Shown here piece after piece: positions 42,035 through 50,177 of a stretch of DNA of 52,903 bases. Positions within the stretch are counted from its first letter, which is position 1. Each line of letters opens with the position of its first letter. The DNA is from Cellulophaga baltica (lineage in GTDB: Bacteria > Bacteroidota > Bacteroidia > Flavobacteriales > Flavobacteriaceae), in contig NZ_JAHKQN010000026.1 of assembly GCF_018861125.1 (NCBI RefSeq), positions 1-52,903 on the forward strand, read 5' to 3'. Both the position numbers and the translations under genes were made by a program. The notes below the pieces were generated by a model. That model was not told where the DNA came from, searched no databases, and saw only the letters and a program-made list of their open reading frames with translations.

Positions 42035-43843
42035 TTAGTCAAAGGTGTACCCGTTATCAGCAGCTACTTTATCAGCAATTTGTGTGCGTAAAGCTACTAC
42101 ATTAGGGTTGTTTGTATATTTTGTAAAGCGTTTAAGCCCCATTAACATCATTCTTTGTTCATCTCCTTCAGCAAAAGAAATAATAGCTTCTTTACCTTTT
42201 CTAATAACGGTTTCAGTAGCATTATATAAATACAATTTAGCCATTGCTATTTGAGTTTCTTGTGTTGCTTCACCAGAACGTTTAGCATTTTTCTCAGTTC
42301 TCAAAATAGTTGACTCTGCCATATATATTTCAATTAAAATATCAGAAGCGGCCATCATTAATTGTTGATGCTTTTCTAATTCAGGTCCGTATTTTTGAAC
42401 TGCAGAACCTGCAACCATTAAAAAGACTTTTTTCAACTTTTTAACTAAATCTTTTTCTTCAGCAAATAACTCAGAAAAATCAGGTGTTTCAAAAGATGGT
42501 ATCCCCATTAATTCTTCACCTACAGCAGTTGCAGGACCTAAAAGATCAACATGCCCTTTCATTGCTTTTTTAACAAGCATGCCAACGGCTAACATACGGT
42601 TAATCTCATTTGTACCTTCGTAAATACGTGCAATTCTTGAATCTCTCCAAGCAGATTCCATTGGAGTATCAGCGCTAAAGCCCATACCACCAAATATTTG
42701 AATACCTTCATCAGTTGTTTGTTGGCAATCTTCAGAAACTGCAACCTTAAGTATAGAACATTCTATTGCATACTCTTCAACACCTTTAAGTTCAGCTTCT
42801 TGGTGTGTATTTCCTGCAGCTTCACGTAGAGCAATTCTATCTTCAATATTTTTAGCAGCTCTATATGCAGCAGATTCATCAGCATAAACATTGGTAGCCA
42901 TATCAGCAATTTTAGCTTTTATAGCACCAAAATTCATAATTGGTGTTTTAAATTGAATGCGCTCATTAGCATAGTTTGTAGCTTCACCAATAACCCTACG
43001 TTGTGCATCTAAACAAGCAGCAGCTAATTTAATACGTCCAACGTTTAAAGCATTCATTGCAATTTTAAATCCGTTGCCACGAGTAGAAAGCATATTTTCT
43101 ACAGGTACTTTAGTTTCATTAAAAAATACTTGTCGAGTAGAAGAGGAGTGGATACCTAATTTCTTTTCTTCGTCACCTAATGTAATTCCGTTGCTTGGGT
43201 CATTTTCTACAATAAAACCTGTAATGTTTTTGTCATCTTCAATACGAGCAAAAACTATAAAAACACTACAGAAACCTGCATTTGAAATCCACATTTTTTG
43301 ACCAGAAATAGTGTAATGTTTCCCGTCATCAGATAAAACAGCTTTAGTTTTACCAGAATTAGCATCTGAACCAGCACCTGGTTCTGTTAAACAATAAGCT
43401 CCAAACCATTCACCAGAAGCTAATTTAGGAACGTATTTTTGTTTTTGTTCCTCAGTACCATAAAGTGTAATTGGCATTGTACCAATACCTGTATGCGCAC
43501 CAAAAGCAGTACTAAAAGAACCTGTGGCTCCAGAAATATAATCACAAACTAGCATTGTGGAAACAAATCCCATTCCCATACCACCGTATGATTCTGGTAC
43601 CGCTACACTTAATAAACCAAGTTCACCAGCTTTACGCATAGTTTCTTCAGTATAAGCGTAATCTTTTTTCTCAAAACGTTCCCAATGTGCCCAAAGTTCG
43701 CGATCAACAAATTCTTTGGTACTTTCACGCATCATTTTCTGCTCTTCAGATAAATCTTCAAGTGTAAATACATCTTCACAGTTTGTTTCTTTAACAAGGA
43801 ACTGTCCTCCTCTTAGTAATTCTTTAGTTTCTGATGTTTCCAT
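42035..43843 (-). CDS. fadE: Acyl-CoA dehydrogenase (FadE type, long form)
   Basis: A 602-residue flavoenzyme: first step of beta-oxidation, acyl-CoA to trans-2-enoyl-CoA. Seen motifs are AYCLTEPGAGSDANSGKTKA (signature 1), ISGQKMWISNAGF, RGNGFKIAMNALNVGRI, QIFGGMGFSADTPMESAWRD and IYEGTNEINRMLAVGM, with the Glu of YEGTNE in the catalytic region. About 190 extra C-terminal residues, as in Bacillus FadE, replace the usual 380-residue length. It is the last gene of the marR-fadN-fadA-fadE operon, 91 bp after fadA, with a stem over its start region. Confidence 0.92.
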   Translation of the reverse strand: METSETKELLRGGQFLVKETNCEDVFTLEDLSEEQKMMRESTKEFVDRELWAHWERFEKKDYAYTEETMRKAGELGLLSVAVPESYGGMGMGFVSTMLVCDYISGATGSFSTAFGAHTGIGTMPITLYGTEEQKQKYVPKLASGEWFGAYCLTEPGAGSDANSGKTKAVLSDDGKHYTISGQKMWISNAGFCSVFIVFARIEDDKNITGFIVENDPSNGITLGDEEKKLGIHSSSTRQVFFNETKVPVENMLSTRGNGFKIAMNALNVGRIKLAAACLDAQRRVIGEATNYANERIQFKTPIMNFGAIKAKIADMATNVYADESAAYRAAKNIEDRIALREAAGNTHQEAELKGVEEYAIECSILKVAVSEDCQQTTDEGIQIFGGMGFSADTPMESAWRDSRIARIYEGTNEINRMLAVGMLVKKAMKGHVDLLGPATAVGEELMGIPSFETPDFSELFAEEKDLVKKLKKVFLMVAGSAVQKYGPELEKHQQLMMAASDILIEIYMAESTILRTEKNAKRSGEATQETQIAMAKLYLYNATETVIRKGKEAIISFAEGDEQRMMLMGLKRFTKYTNNPNVVALRTQIADKVAADNGYTFD

Positions 43844-43852
43844 AATAATTAT

Positions 43853-43875
43853 CCTCTTTAACTCTCCTAAAGAGG
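43853..43875 (-). promoter_or_regulatory. Stem sequestering the purine-rich leader of fadE
   Basis: CCTCTTTA (43853-43860) and TAAAGAGG (43868-43875) pair perfectly with a 7-nt loop (ACTCTCC on plus). On the minus strand TAAAGAGGATAATTATT precedes the fadE ATG by 9 bases. Folding would hide the purine-rich leader. Confidence 0.4.
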
Positions 43876-43934
43876 AGAATTCTACTGAGGCTATGTTTTT
43901 TAGTTATACTTAGTTTTAAATTTTGAAATGAGTT

Positions 43935-45125
43935 TTACTTTAAAAACTCAAAAATTCCAGCGGCACCCTGTCCTGTACCAACGCACATGGTAACCATACC
44001 ATATTTACCTTGCATGTCTCTCTTACGCATCTCATCAAATAATTGAACAGAAAGTTTTGCTCCGGTACAACCCAATGGATGACCAAGTGCTATAGCGCCT
44101 CCATTAACGTTTACGATGTCTTGATTAAAATTCAATTCACGCATTACGGCCAATGATTGCGAAGCAAAAGCTTCATTTAATTCAATTAATTCAATATCTT
44201 CTTGTTTTAAACCAGCTTGTTTTAATGCTTTAGGAATAGCTTTTACTGGGCCAATACCCATTATACGTGGCTCAACACCAGCAGCAGCATAATTTACTAA
44301 ACGAGCGATTGGTTCTATGTTTAATTCCTTAACCATATCTTCACTCATAACCATTACAAAGGCAGCGCCGTCACTCATTTGTGAGGAGTTACCGGCAGTT
44401 ACACTTCCACCAGCGGCAAAAACGGCTCTTAATTTTGCTAAAGCTTCTTTATTAGTACCTTTTCTAGGCCCTTCATCTTTATTTACAGTATACTTTTTAG
44501 ATGCTTTTTTACCGTTTTCATCTACATATACTTGTTCAACATCAATAGGAACAATTTGATCTTGAAAACGGTCTTCCGCTTGCGCTTTTAAGGCTTTCAT
44601 GTGAGAATTGTAAGCAAACTCATCTTGGTCTTCACGAGATACTTTAAATTGCTTTGCCACTGCTTCAGCTGTATTACCCATTCCCCAGTAATAATCTTCA
44701 TGACCAGATTTTACTAAATCATAATTTAATTCAGGTTTGTTACCTGTCATAGGAACTGAGCTCATACTTTCGGCTCCACCAGCAATAATACAATCGGCCA
44801 TACCGGCTTGTATTTTAGCAGTGGCAATACCAATAGTTTCTATTCCTGAAGAACAAAAACGATTTACAGTTACACCAGGTACATCAACAACATCTAAGCC
44901 CATTAATGAAATTAAACGTGCCATGTTTAAACCTTGAGAACCTTCTGGCATTGCATTACCTACAATAACATCATCAATTCTTTTTTTATCAAATTGAGGA
45001 AGCTCTTTCATCATGTGCTGAATGGTTTCAGCGGCTAACTCATCAGTTCTTTTGAATCGGAAAACCCCTTTTGGTGCTTTTCCAACTGCTGTTCTATATG
45101 CTTTTACTATATATGCTGTTTTCAT
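43935..45125 (-). CDS. fadA: Acetyl-CoA C-acyltransferase (3-ketoacyl-CoA thiolase)
   Basis: A 396-residue thiolase. It has the acylation Cys ([12 protein letters not shown], about residue 90), [29 protein letters not shown] (His and Cys region) and [13 protein letters not shown] with the second catalytic Cys. It cleaves 3-ketoacyl-CoA in the last step of beta-oxidation. It starts 4 bp after fadN and is translated with it as the partner of a trifunctional-type complex. No peroxisomal or secretion signal is present; it acts in the cytoplasm. Confidence 0.95.
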   Translation of the reverse strand: MKTAYIVKAYRTAVGKAPKGVFRFKRTDELAAETIQHMMKELPQFDKKRIDDVIVGNAMPEGSQGLNMARLISLMGLDVVDVPGVTVNRFCSSGIETIGIATAKIQAGMADCIIAGGAESMSSVPMTGNKPELNYDLVKSGHEDYYWGMGNTAEAVAKQFKVSREDQDEFAYNSHMKALKAQAEDRFQDQIVPIDVEQVYVDENGKKASKKYTVNKDEGPRKGTNKEALAKLRAVFAAGGSVTAGNSSQMSDGAAFVMVMSEDMVKELNIEPIARLVNYAAAGVEPRIMGIGPVKAIPKALKQAGLKQEDIELIELNEAFASQSLAVMRELNFNQDIVNVNGGAIALGHPLGCTGAKLSVQLFDEMRKRDMQGKYGMVTMCVGTGQGAAGIFEFLK

Positions 45126-45129
45126 TTTT

Positions 45130-47544
45130 TTAGTTTCTTAAAGGCTTCCCTGTTTTTAACATGTGTTGAATTCTTTCTAAGGTTTTACGCTCAGTACAAA
45201 GTGATAAAAAGGCTTCACGTTCTAAATCTAATAAGTATTGTTCTGATACTTTGGTTGGCTCAGATAAATCACCACCAGCCATCACATAAGCTAATTTATT
45301 TGCAATTTTCTTATCATGTTCGCTAATGTAATTACTATCTTCCATAGCATCAGTACCTACTAAAAACATACCTAAAGCTTGTTTACCTAAAACTTTAATG
45401 TCTTTACGTTTTACAGGTTGTGTGTAACCTGCTTCGGCCATTAATTTTGCATGTGCTTTAGCAGTTGCAATTTGCCTATCTTTATTTACAACGACAATAT
45501 CTTTTCCTTTTTGTAAAATGCCTAAATCATAAGCTTCATAAGCTGATGTTGATACTTTGGCCATACCAATTGTTAAGAAGTATTCTTGAAGCACATTTAA
45601 CTCCACATCATTTTTATGGAATAAATCTTGAGCTCTTAATGCAAACTCTTTAGAGCCCCCACCGCCAGGAATAACACCAACACCAAATTCTACTAGACCA
45701 ATATATGTTTCTGCTGCGGCAACTACTTTATCGGCATGTAATGAAAGTTCACAACCACCACCTAAAGTCATACCATGCGGAGCAGATACTGTTGGTATTG
45801 CAGAATAACGCATACGCATCATGGTATCTTGAAACATTTTAATAGCCATATTAAGCTCATCGTATTCTTGCTCAACAGCCATCATAAATATCATACCAAT
45901 ATTTGCACCTACTGAGAAATTTGGAGCTTGATTACCAACGACTAAACCTTGAAAATCTTTTTCAGCTAAATCAATAGCTTTGTTTAATCCAGCTAAAACA
46001 TCACCGCCGATAGTGTTCATTTTAGATTGGAATTCTACATTTAAGATTCCATCACCTAAATCTTCAACAACAACACCGCTGTTTTTGAAAACTTCTTTTG
46101 ACTTTCTAATGTTATCTAAAATGATGAATGAATCTTGTCCAGGTATTTTTTCTATTGCTTTTTTAGGAATATCATAAAAATATGTAGCGCCATCTTTTAC
46201 AGCATAAAATGATTTTGTACCACTAGCAATCATTTCATTTACCCATGCTGCAGGTGTTTCTCCTTCAGCTTTCATTATTTCTAAACCTTTTTCTACACCT
46301 ATAGCATCCCAGATTTGAAAAGGACCTTGTTCCCAACCAAAACCAGCTTTCATGGCATCATCAATTTTATAAAGATCATCCGTTATTTCAGGAATACGGT
46401 GTGAAACATAAGCGAATAGTGCAGCAAAACTCTTTCTATAAAATTCTCCTGCTTTGTCTTTACCATTTACTAAAACTTTAAAACGATCAACAACCTTATC
46501 AATCGTTTTGGTTAATTCTAGTGTAGCAAATTTTGCGCTTTTTTTAGAACGATAATCCATCGTATCTAAATCTAAAGTCAAAATTTCAGTTTTGCCTTTA
46601 GCATCTTTTGTTTTTTTATAAAATCCTTGTCCAGTTTTACTACCCAACCATTTGTTTTCCATCATTGTATTGATGAATGCAGGTAGCTTAAACAACTCTA
46701 ATTTTTCATCTTCTTTGCAGTTTTGTTCAATACCGTTTGCAACGTGTACTAAAGTATCTAAGCCAACCACATCAACTGTTCTAAAAGTTGCAGATTTTGG
46801 TCGGCCAATTACAGGACCAGTTAACTTATCAACCTCTTCAACAGTCATTCCTAACTCTTTTACCATATGAAAAAGACTTTGGATGCTGAAAATACCAATT
46901 CTATTACCTATAAATGCAGGAGTATCTTTAGCAACAACAGATGTTTTACCCAAGAATTGTTCTCCGTAGCTATTTAAAAACTCTAATACTTCAGGTGAAG
47001 TTTTAGGACCCGGAATTATCTCAAATAATTTTAAGTAACGTGCAGGGTTAAAAAAGTGTGTTCCACAGAAATGCTTCTGGAAATCTTCACTACGGCCTTC
47101 ACTCATAAAATGGATAGGGATACCAGAAGTGTTTGAAGTGATTAAAGTACCAGGAGTTCTATGCTTTTCAAGATTTTCAAACACCATTTTTTTGATGTTT
47201 AAACGTTCAACAACAACCTCAATAATCCAATCTACTTTTGCTACTTTAGCAATATCATCCTCTAAGTTACCAGTCGTAATGCGATCAGCAAATTCTTGAT
47301 GGTATATAGGTGAGGGTTTAGATTTTAATGAAGCCATAAGTGAATCATTAACCAATCTATTTCGAACAATTTTATCGTTAAGTGTCAAGCCTTTGGCTTT
47401 TTCTTTATCATTAAGTTCTCTAGGAACAATGTCTAATAATAAAACTTCAACTCCAATATTAGCAAAATGACATGCGATGCCACTTCCCATTATCCCTGAG
47501 CCGATAACTGCTACTTTTTTTATGTGCTTATTCATCGATTTCAT
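45130..47544 (-). CDS. fadN: 3-hydroxyacyl-CoA dehydrogenase / enoyl-CoA hydratase (FadN type)
   Basis: About 804 residues. I start it at the ATG at 47544; the ORF runs to a GTG three bases earlier, and a later ATG at 47535 (MNKHIKKVAVIGSG) is also possible. The N-terminus is the NAD-binding dehydrogenase (VAVIGSGIMGSGIACHFANI, RIGIFSIQSLFHMVKELG). The C-terminal half is crotonase (GLVVGNQAPNFSVGANIGMI, APHGMTLGGGCELSLHADKV). This dehydrogenase-first order is that of Bacillus FadN and the reverse of E. coli FadB. It catalyses steps two and three of beta-oxidation. The genes fadN-fadA-fadE run in the same order as in Bacillus. Confidence 0.92.
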   Translation of the reverse strand: MKSMNKHIKKVAVIGSGIMGSGIACHFANIGVEVLLLDIVPRELNDKEKAKGLTLNDKIVRNRLVNDSLMASLKSKPSPIYHQEFADRITTGNLEDDIAKVAKVDWIIEVVVERLNIKKMVFENLEKHRTPGTLITSNTSGIPIHFMSEGRSEDFQKHFCGTHFFNPARYLKLFEIIPGPKTSPEVLEFLNSYGEQFLGKTSVVAKDTPAFIGNRIGIFSIQSLFHMVKELGMTVEEVDKLTGPVIGRPKSATFRTVDVVGLDTLVHVANGIEQNCKEDEKLELFKLPAFINTMMENKWLGSKTGQGFYKKTKDAKGKTEILTLDLDTMDYRSKKSAKFATLELTKTIDKVVDRFKVLVNGKDKAGEFYRKSFAALFAYVSHRIPEITDDLYKIDDAMKAGFGWEQGPFQIWDAIGVEKGLEIMKAEGETPAAWVNEMIASGTKSFYAVKDGATYFYDIPKKAIEKIPGQDSFIILDNIRKSKEVFKNSGVVVEDLGDGILNVEFQSKMNTIGGDVLAGLNKAIDLAEKDFQGLVVGNQAPNFSVGANIGMIFMMAVEQEYDELNMAIKMFQDTMMRMRYSAIPTVSAPHGMTLGGGCELSLHADKVVAAAETYIGLVEFGVGVIPGGGGSKEFALRAQDLFHKNDVELNVLQEYFLTIGMAKVSTSAYEAYDLGILQKGKDIVVVNKDRQIATAKAHAKLMAEAGYTQPVKRKDIKVLGKQALGMFLVGTDAMEDSNYISEHDKKIANKLAYVMAGGDLSEPTKVSEQYLLDLEREAFLSLCTERKTLERIQHMLKTGKPLRN

Positions 47545-47560
47545 CACTATTAATTAGTTT

Positions 47561-48001
47561 TTAATCTTTTGTATATATTTTTTTGTCTGTTACGAGTTTA
47601 TTAATGGTATCCATTACTTCAAAAAAGCCATTTAAATGTTCTTCACTTACATGCTGTTTAATTACATCATTAAAACGAAAAACCACTTTTTTAGAATCGT
47701 TTCTTTTTTCGAGACCGTATTGTGTTAAATATATTAGCACGCCACGACCATCTTTAGGGTTTGGTTTTCTAATAATTAAACCTTTCTCTTCTATACTTTT
47801 AAGTATTCTTGATAGGCTAGTGGCTTCCATACCCATTTTTGGACCAAGAGCAGTTGAAGGTGTACCTGTTTTAGGATCTATACTTAAAAGTGTAAACCCA
47901 ATAGCCATGGTTGTTTCAAAGTTTTTTGCCTCTTCATTATACATTCTGGCAACCGCTTGCCATGTTGCTCTCAACGCATAATCTATTGTAAGTTCCTTCA
48001 T
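47561..48001 (-). CDS. MarR-family transcriptional regulator, head of the fad operon
   Basis: A 146-residue MarR protein: N-terminal dimer helix (WQAVARMYNEEAKNF) and winged helix (about 30-110) with LGPKMGMEATSLSRILKSIE (recognition helix) and KGLIIRKPNPKDGRGVLIYL (wing). It lies 13 bp (or 16 bp) before fadN on the same strand, so it should sense an acyl-CoA or fatty acid and control the beta-oxidation operon. Just upstream is a perfect 26-bp palindrome (48033-48058), a good candidate for its own binding site. The ligand is not determinable. Confidence 0.92.
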   Translation of the reverse strand: MKELTIDYALRATWQAVARMYNEEAKNFETTMAIGFTLLSIDPKTGTPSTALGPKMGMEATSLSRILKSIEEKGLIIRKPNPKDGRGVLIYLTQYGLEKRNDSKKVVFRFNDVIKQHVSEEHLNGFFEVMDTINKLVTDKKIYTKD

Positions 48002-48032
48002 ACTAATATGTATATGAACTCAAATATAATAA

Positions 48033-48058
48033 ATTTTATTATGCATGCATAATAAAAT
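48033..48058. promoter_or_regulatory. 26-bp perfect palindrome upstream of marR (candidate operator)
   Basis: The half site ATTTTATTATGCA (48033-48045) is followed directly by its exact reverse complement to 48058. It is 32 bp before the marR ATG, in promoter position, and suits a MarR dimer. It is too AT-rich to be a terminator by itself. Confidence 0.65.
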
Positions 48059-48063
48059 AATGT

Positions 48064-48139
48064 AAAAAAAGCATTAAATATTTTAAATTTCATAATAATT
48101 AGAGTTCAATTATATAGAAAAGTAATATTTAATGCTTTT
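48064..48139 (-). terminator. Terminator of the acyl-CoA ligase gene
   Basis: AAAAGCATTAAATATT (48067-48082) and AATATTTAATGCTTTT (48124-48139) form a perfect 16-bp stem with a 41-nt loop. On the minus strand a T run follows. It sits between the ligase stop and the marR operator. Confidence 0.65.
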
Positions 48140-48159
48140 GTAAACTTTTTTAATAAGTA

Positions 48160-49932
48160 TTACTGTTGCTTATAAATATCATTATAAAGCTCAATATATT
48201 TTTCTTTAACAATTTTTCGTTTTAATTTCATAGTAGGAGTAAGGTGTCCGTTTTCCGTACTCCAAATATCAGCAGTTAATCTAAATTGTTTCACCTTTTC
48301 CCATTTTGCAAAACTTTCATTAGCTAAATCAACCTCTTCTTGAAATCGATTAATTACTTGTTCATTTTTAATGAGTTCTTCATTAGTTATATTATCGATA
48401 TTTTTACGTTTTGCCCAGTTTTTTAAAAAATCAAAATCTGGTTGTATAAATGCAGCAGGCATTTTTTCACCTTCACCAATTACCATTATTTGTTCAATAA
48501 AACGAGATTGTTTAAATCTATTTTCTAATAATTGAGGAGCTACATATTTTCCGCCAGAAGTTTTGAACATCTCTTTTTTACGGTCAGTTATTTTTAAGAA
48601 ACCTTCACTGTCAATCTCACCAATATCACCCGTATGGAAATAACCATCTTTTATAACTTCGGTTGTTTTTGCTTCATCTTTATAATAGCCTAACATCACC
48701 TGTGGACCTTTGACTAAAATTTCTCCGTCTTCAGCAATTTTAACTTCGGTATTTGCTAATAATTTACCTACAGTGCCAATTTTGAAGCCGTGATTACGCA
48801 TATCATTCACAGAAATTACAGGAGAAGTTTCAGTAAGGCCATAACCTTCCATTACGCCAAACCCTGCAGCGTTAAAAACTCTAGCTAATCTTGGCTGTAA
48901 TGCGGCACTACCAGAAGCCATAACAGAAAGTTTGCCACCTAAAGCATCTTTCCACTTGCTAAATATAAGTTTTCGAGCTAATGCTAATTTTTGTTCATAC
49001 CACCAACCATTTTGACCATATGGTTCATATCCTAAACCAACATCAAGAGCCCAAAAAAATAATTTCTTTTTTATGCCTGTTAATTCAATTCCTTTAGCAA
49101 TAATTTTATCATACACTTTTTCAAGTAAACGAGGTACAGCCGTCATTACATCAGGTGAAACTTCTTGAGCGTATTCACTAATTTTATCTATAGGAGCGTA
49201 ATACACACTTGCGCCACAATATTGATATAAATATATAAGCATGCGTTCGTAAACATGGCATACTGGTAAAAAACTTAAGGCAACCGAGTTTCCAAGTTCA
49301 ATAGGTATTCTGTGAAAACTCTCTAAAGCATTACTAACTAAGTTTTTATGAGATAACATTACACCTTTTGGTCTCCCAGTTGTACCAGATGTATATATTA
49401 AGGTTGCTAAATCATCAGTCTTTACATTGCTTTTTGTTTTTTCAACTTCATCTTGGTTTGAAGTGTCTTCACCAAGAGTTAAAAGTTCAGACCAATTTTT
49501 ACAATCCTCAATTTTATCAAAACAATATACTTCTTTTAAAGTTGGCACCTGGCTTTGTATAGCTCTAACTTTTTCTAAAACTTCTTCGTCAGATACAAAA
49601 CAGTAGATTGACTCAGAATGATTTAATACATATGCATAATCTTCTTCAGATATATTTGGGTAAATAGGAACGTTTTGTGCGCCTAACTGTAGCACACCAA
49701 TATCCATAATATTCCATTCTGTTCTATTGTTCGTAGAGATAATTGCAATTTTATCATTTGGTTTTACACCCAAACGTAACAAAGCTCTACTAATAGCATT
49801 AGCGTGGTCTATATATTCTTGAGTAGAAGTTTCTACCCAAGTGTCATTATATTTTGTAGCAAATGACTTCTTTAGATTGTATTTTTCTAATTGATAATAA
49901 GGGAAATCAAAAAGACGTGTAATATTCGGCAT
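48160..49932 (-). CDS. Long-chain acyl-CoA ligase (AMP-forming)
   Basis: A 590-residue adenylate-forming enzyme. The P-loop is LIYTSGTTGRPKGVMLSHKN (about 179-198). AEDGEILVKGPQVMLGYYKD and YFHTGDIGEIDSEGFLKITD (core/hinge Asp) follow, then RKKEMFKTSGGKYVAPQ with the C-terminal catalytic region. It activates free long-chain fatty acids to acyl-CoA at the inner membrane face, feeding the fad operon that follows. It resembles the FAA1/long-chain type with a C-terminal extension. It is a separate transcription unit, ended by a terminator before marR, but is probably co-regulated with it. Confidence 0.92.
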   Translation of the reverse strand: MPNITRLFDFPYYQLEKYNLKKSFATKYNDTWVETSTQEYIDHANAISRALLRLGVKPNDKIAIISTNNRTEWNIMDIGVLQLGAQNVPIYPNISEEDYAYVLNHSESIYCFVSDEEVLEKVRAIQSQVPTLKEVYCFDKIEDCKNWSELLTLGEDTSNQDEVEKTKSNVKTDDLATLIYTSGTTGRPKGVMLSHKNLVSNALESFHRIPIELGNSVALSFLPVCHVYERMLIYLYQYCGASVYYAPIDKISEYAQEVSPDVMTAVPRLLEKVYDKIIAKGIELTGIKKKLFFWALDVGLGYEPYGQNGWWYEQKLALARKLIFSKWKDALGGKLSVMASGSAALQPRLARVFNAAGFGVMEGYGLTETSPVISVNDMRNHGFKIGTVGKLLANTEVKIAEDGEILVKGPQVMLGYYKDEAKTTEVIKDGYFHTGDIGEIDSEGFLKITDRKKEMFKTSGGKYVAPQLLENRFKQSRFIEQIMVIGEGEKMPAAFIQPDFDFLKNWAKRKNIDNITNEELIKNEQVINRFQEEVDLANESFAKWEKVKQFRLTADIWSTENGHLTPTMKLKRKIVKEKYIELYNDIYKQQ

Positions 49933-50139
49933 ATGTAATTATGTATTATTATGCAAATTAACAAAAAAACTGAATTAAATAATTATATTGATAAAAATAT
50001 TAACTGTTTTTTGAGAATTTTATTTTATGTTGTAAAAATAGTTTTTTTGCTTTTTTTCATTCATCGACAATAAACTGCAAACTAACGAGTTATAATTGTT
50101 ATTGAACTATATTGTAAGAAAAACCTTGTTATTTTAACT

Positions 50140-50147
50140 TAAATTTG
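50140..50147 (+). promoter_or_regulatory. Bacteroidota -7 element (TAAATTTG) before the T9SS gene
   Basis: TAAATTTG matches the Bacteroidota -7 consensus TAnnTTTG exactly and lies 30 bp before the ATG at 50178. A well-spaced TTTG -33 box is not evident, so this is a partial match. Confidence 0.4.
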
Positions 50148-50177
50148 TTTTGTAATTAATTATCAATTCCCAAATCG

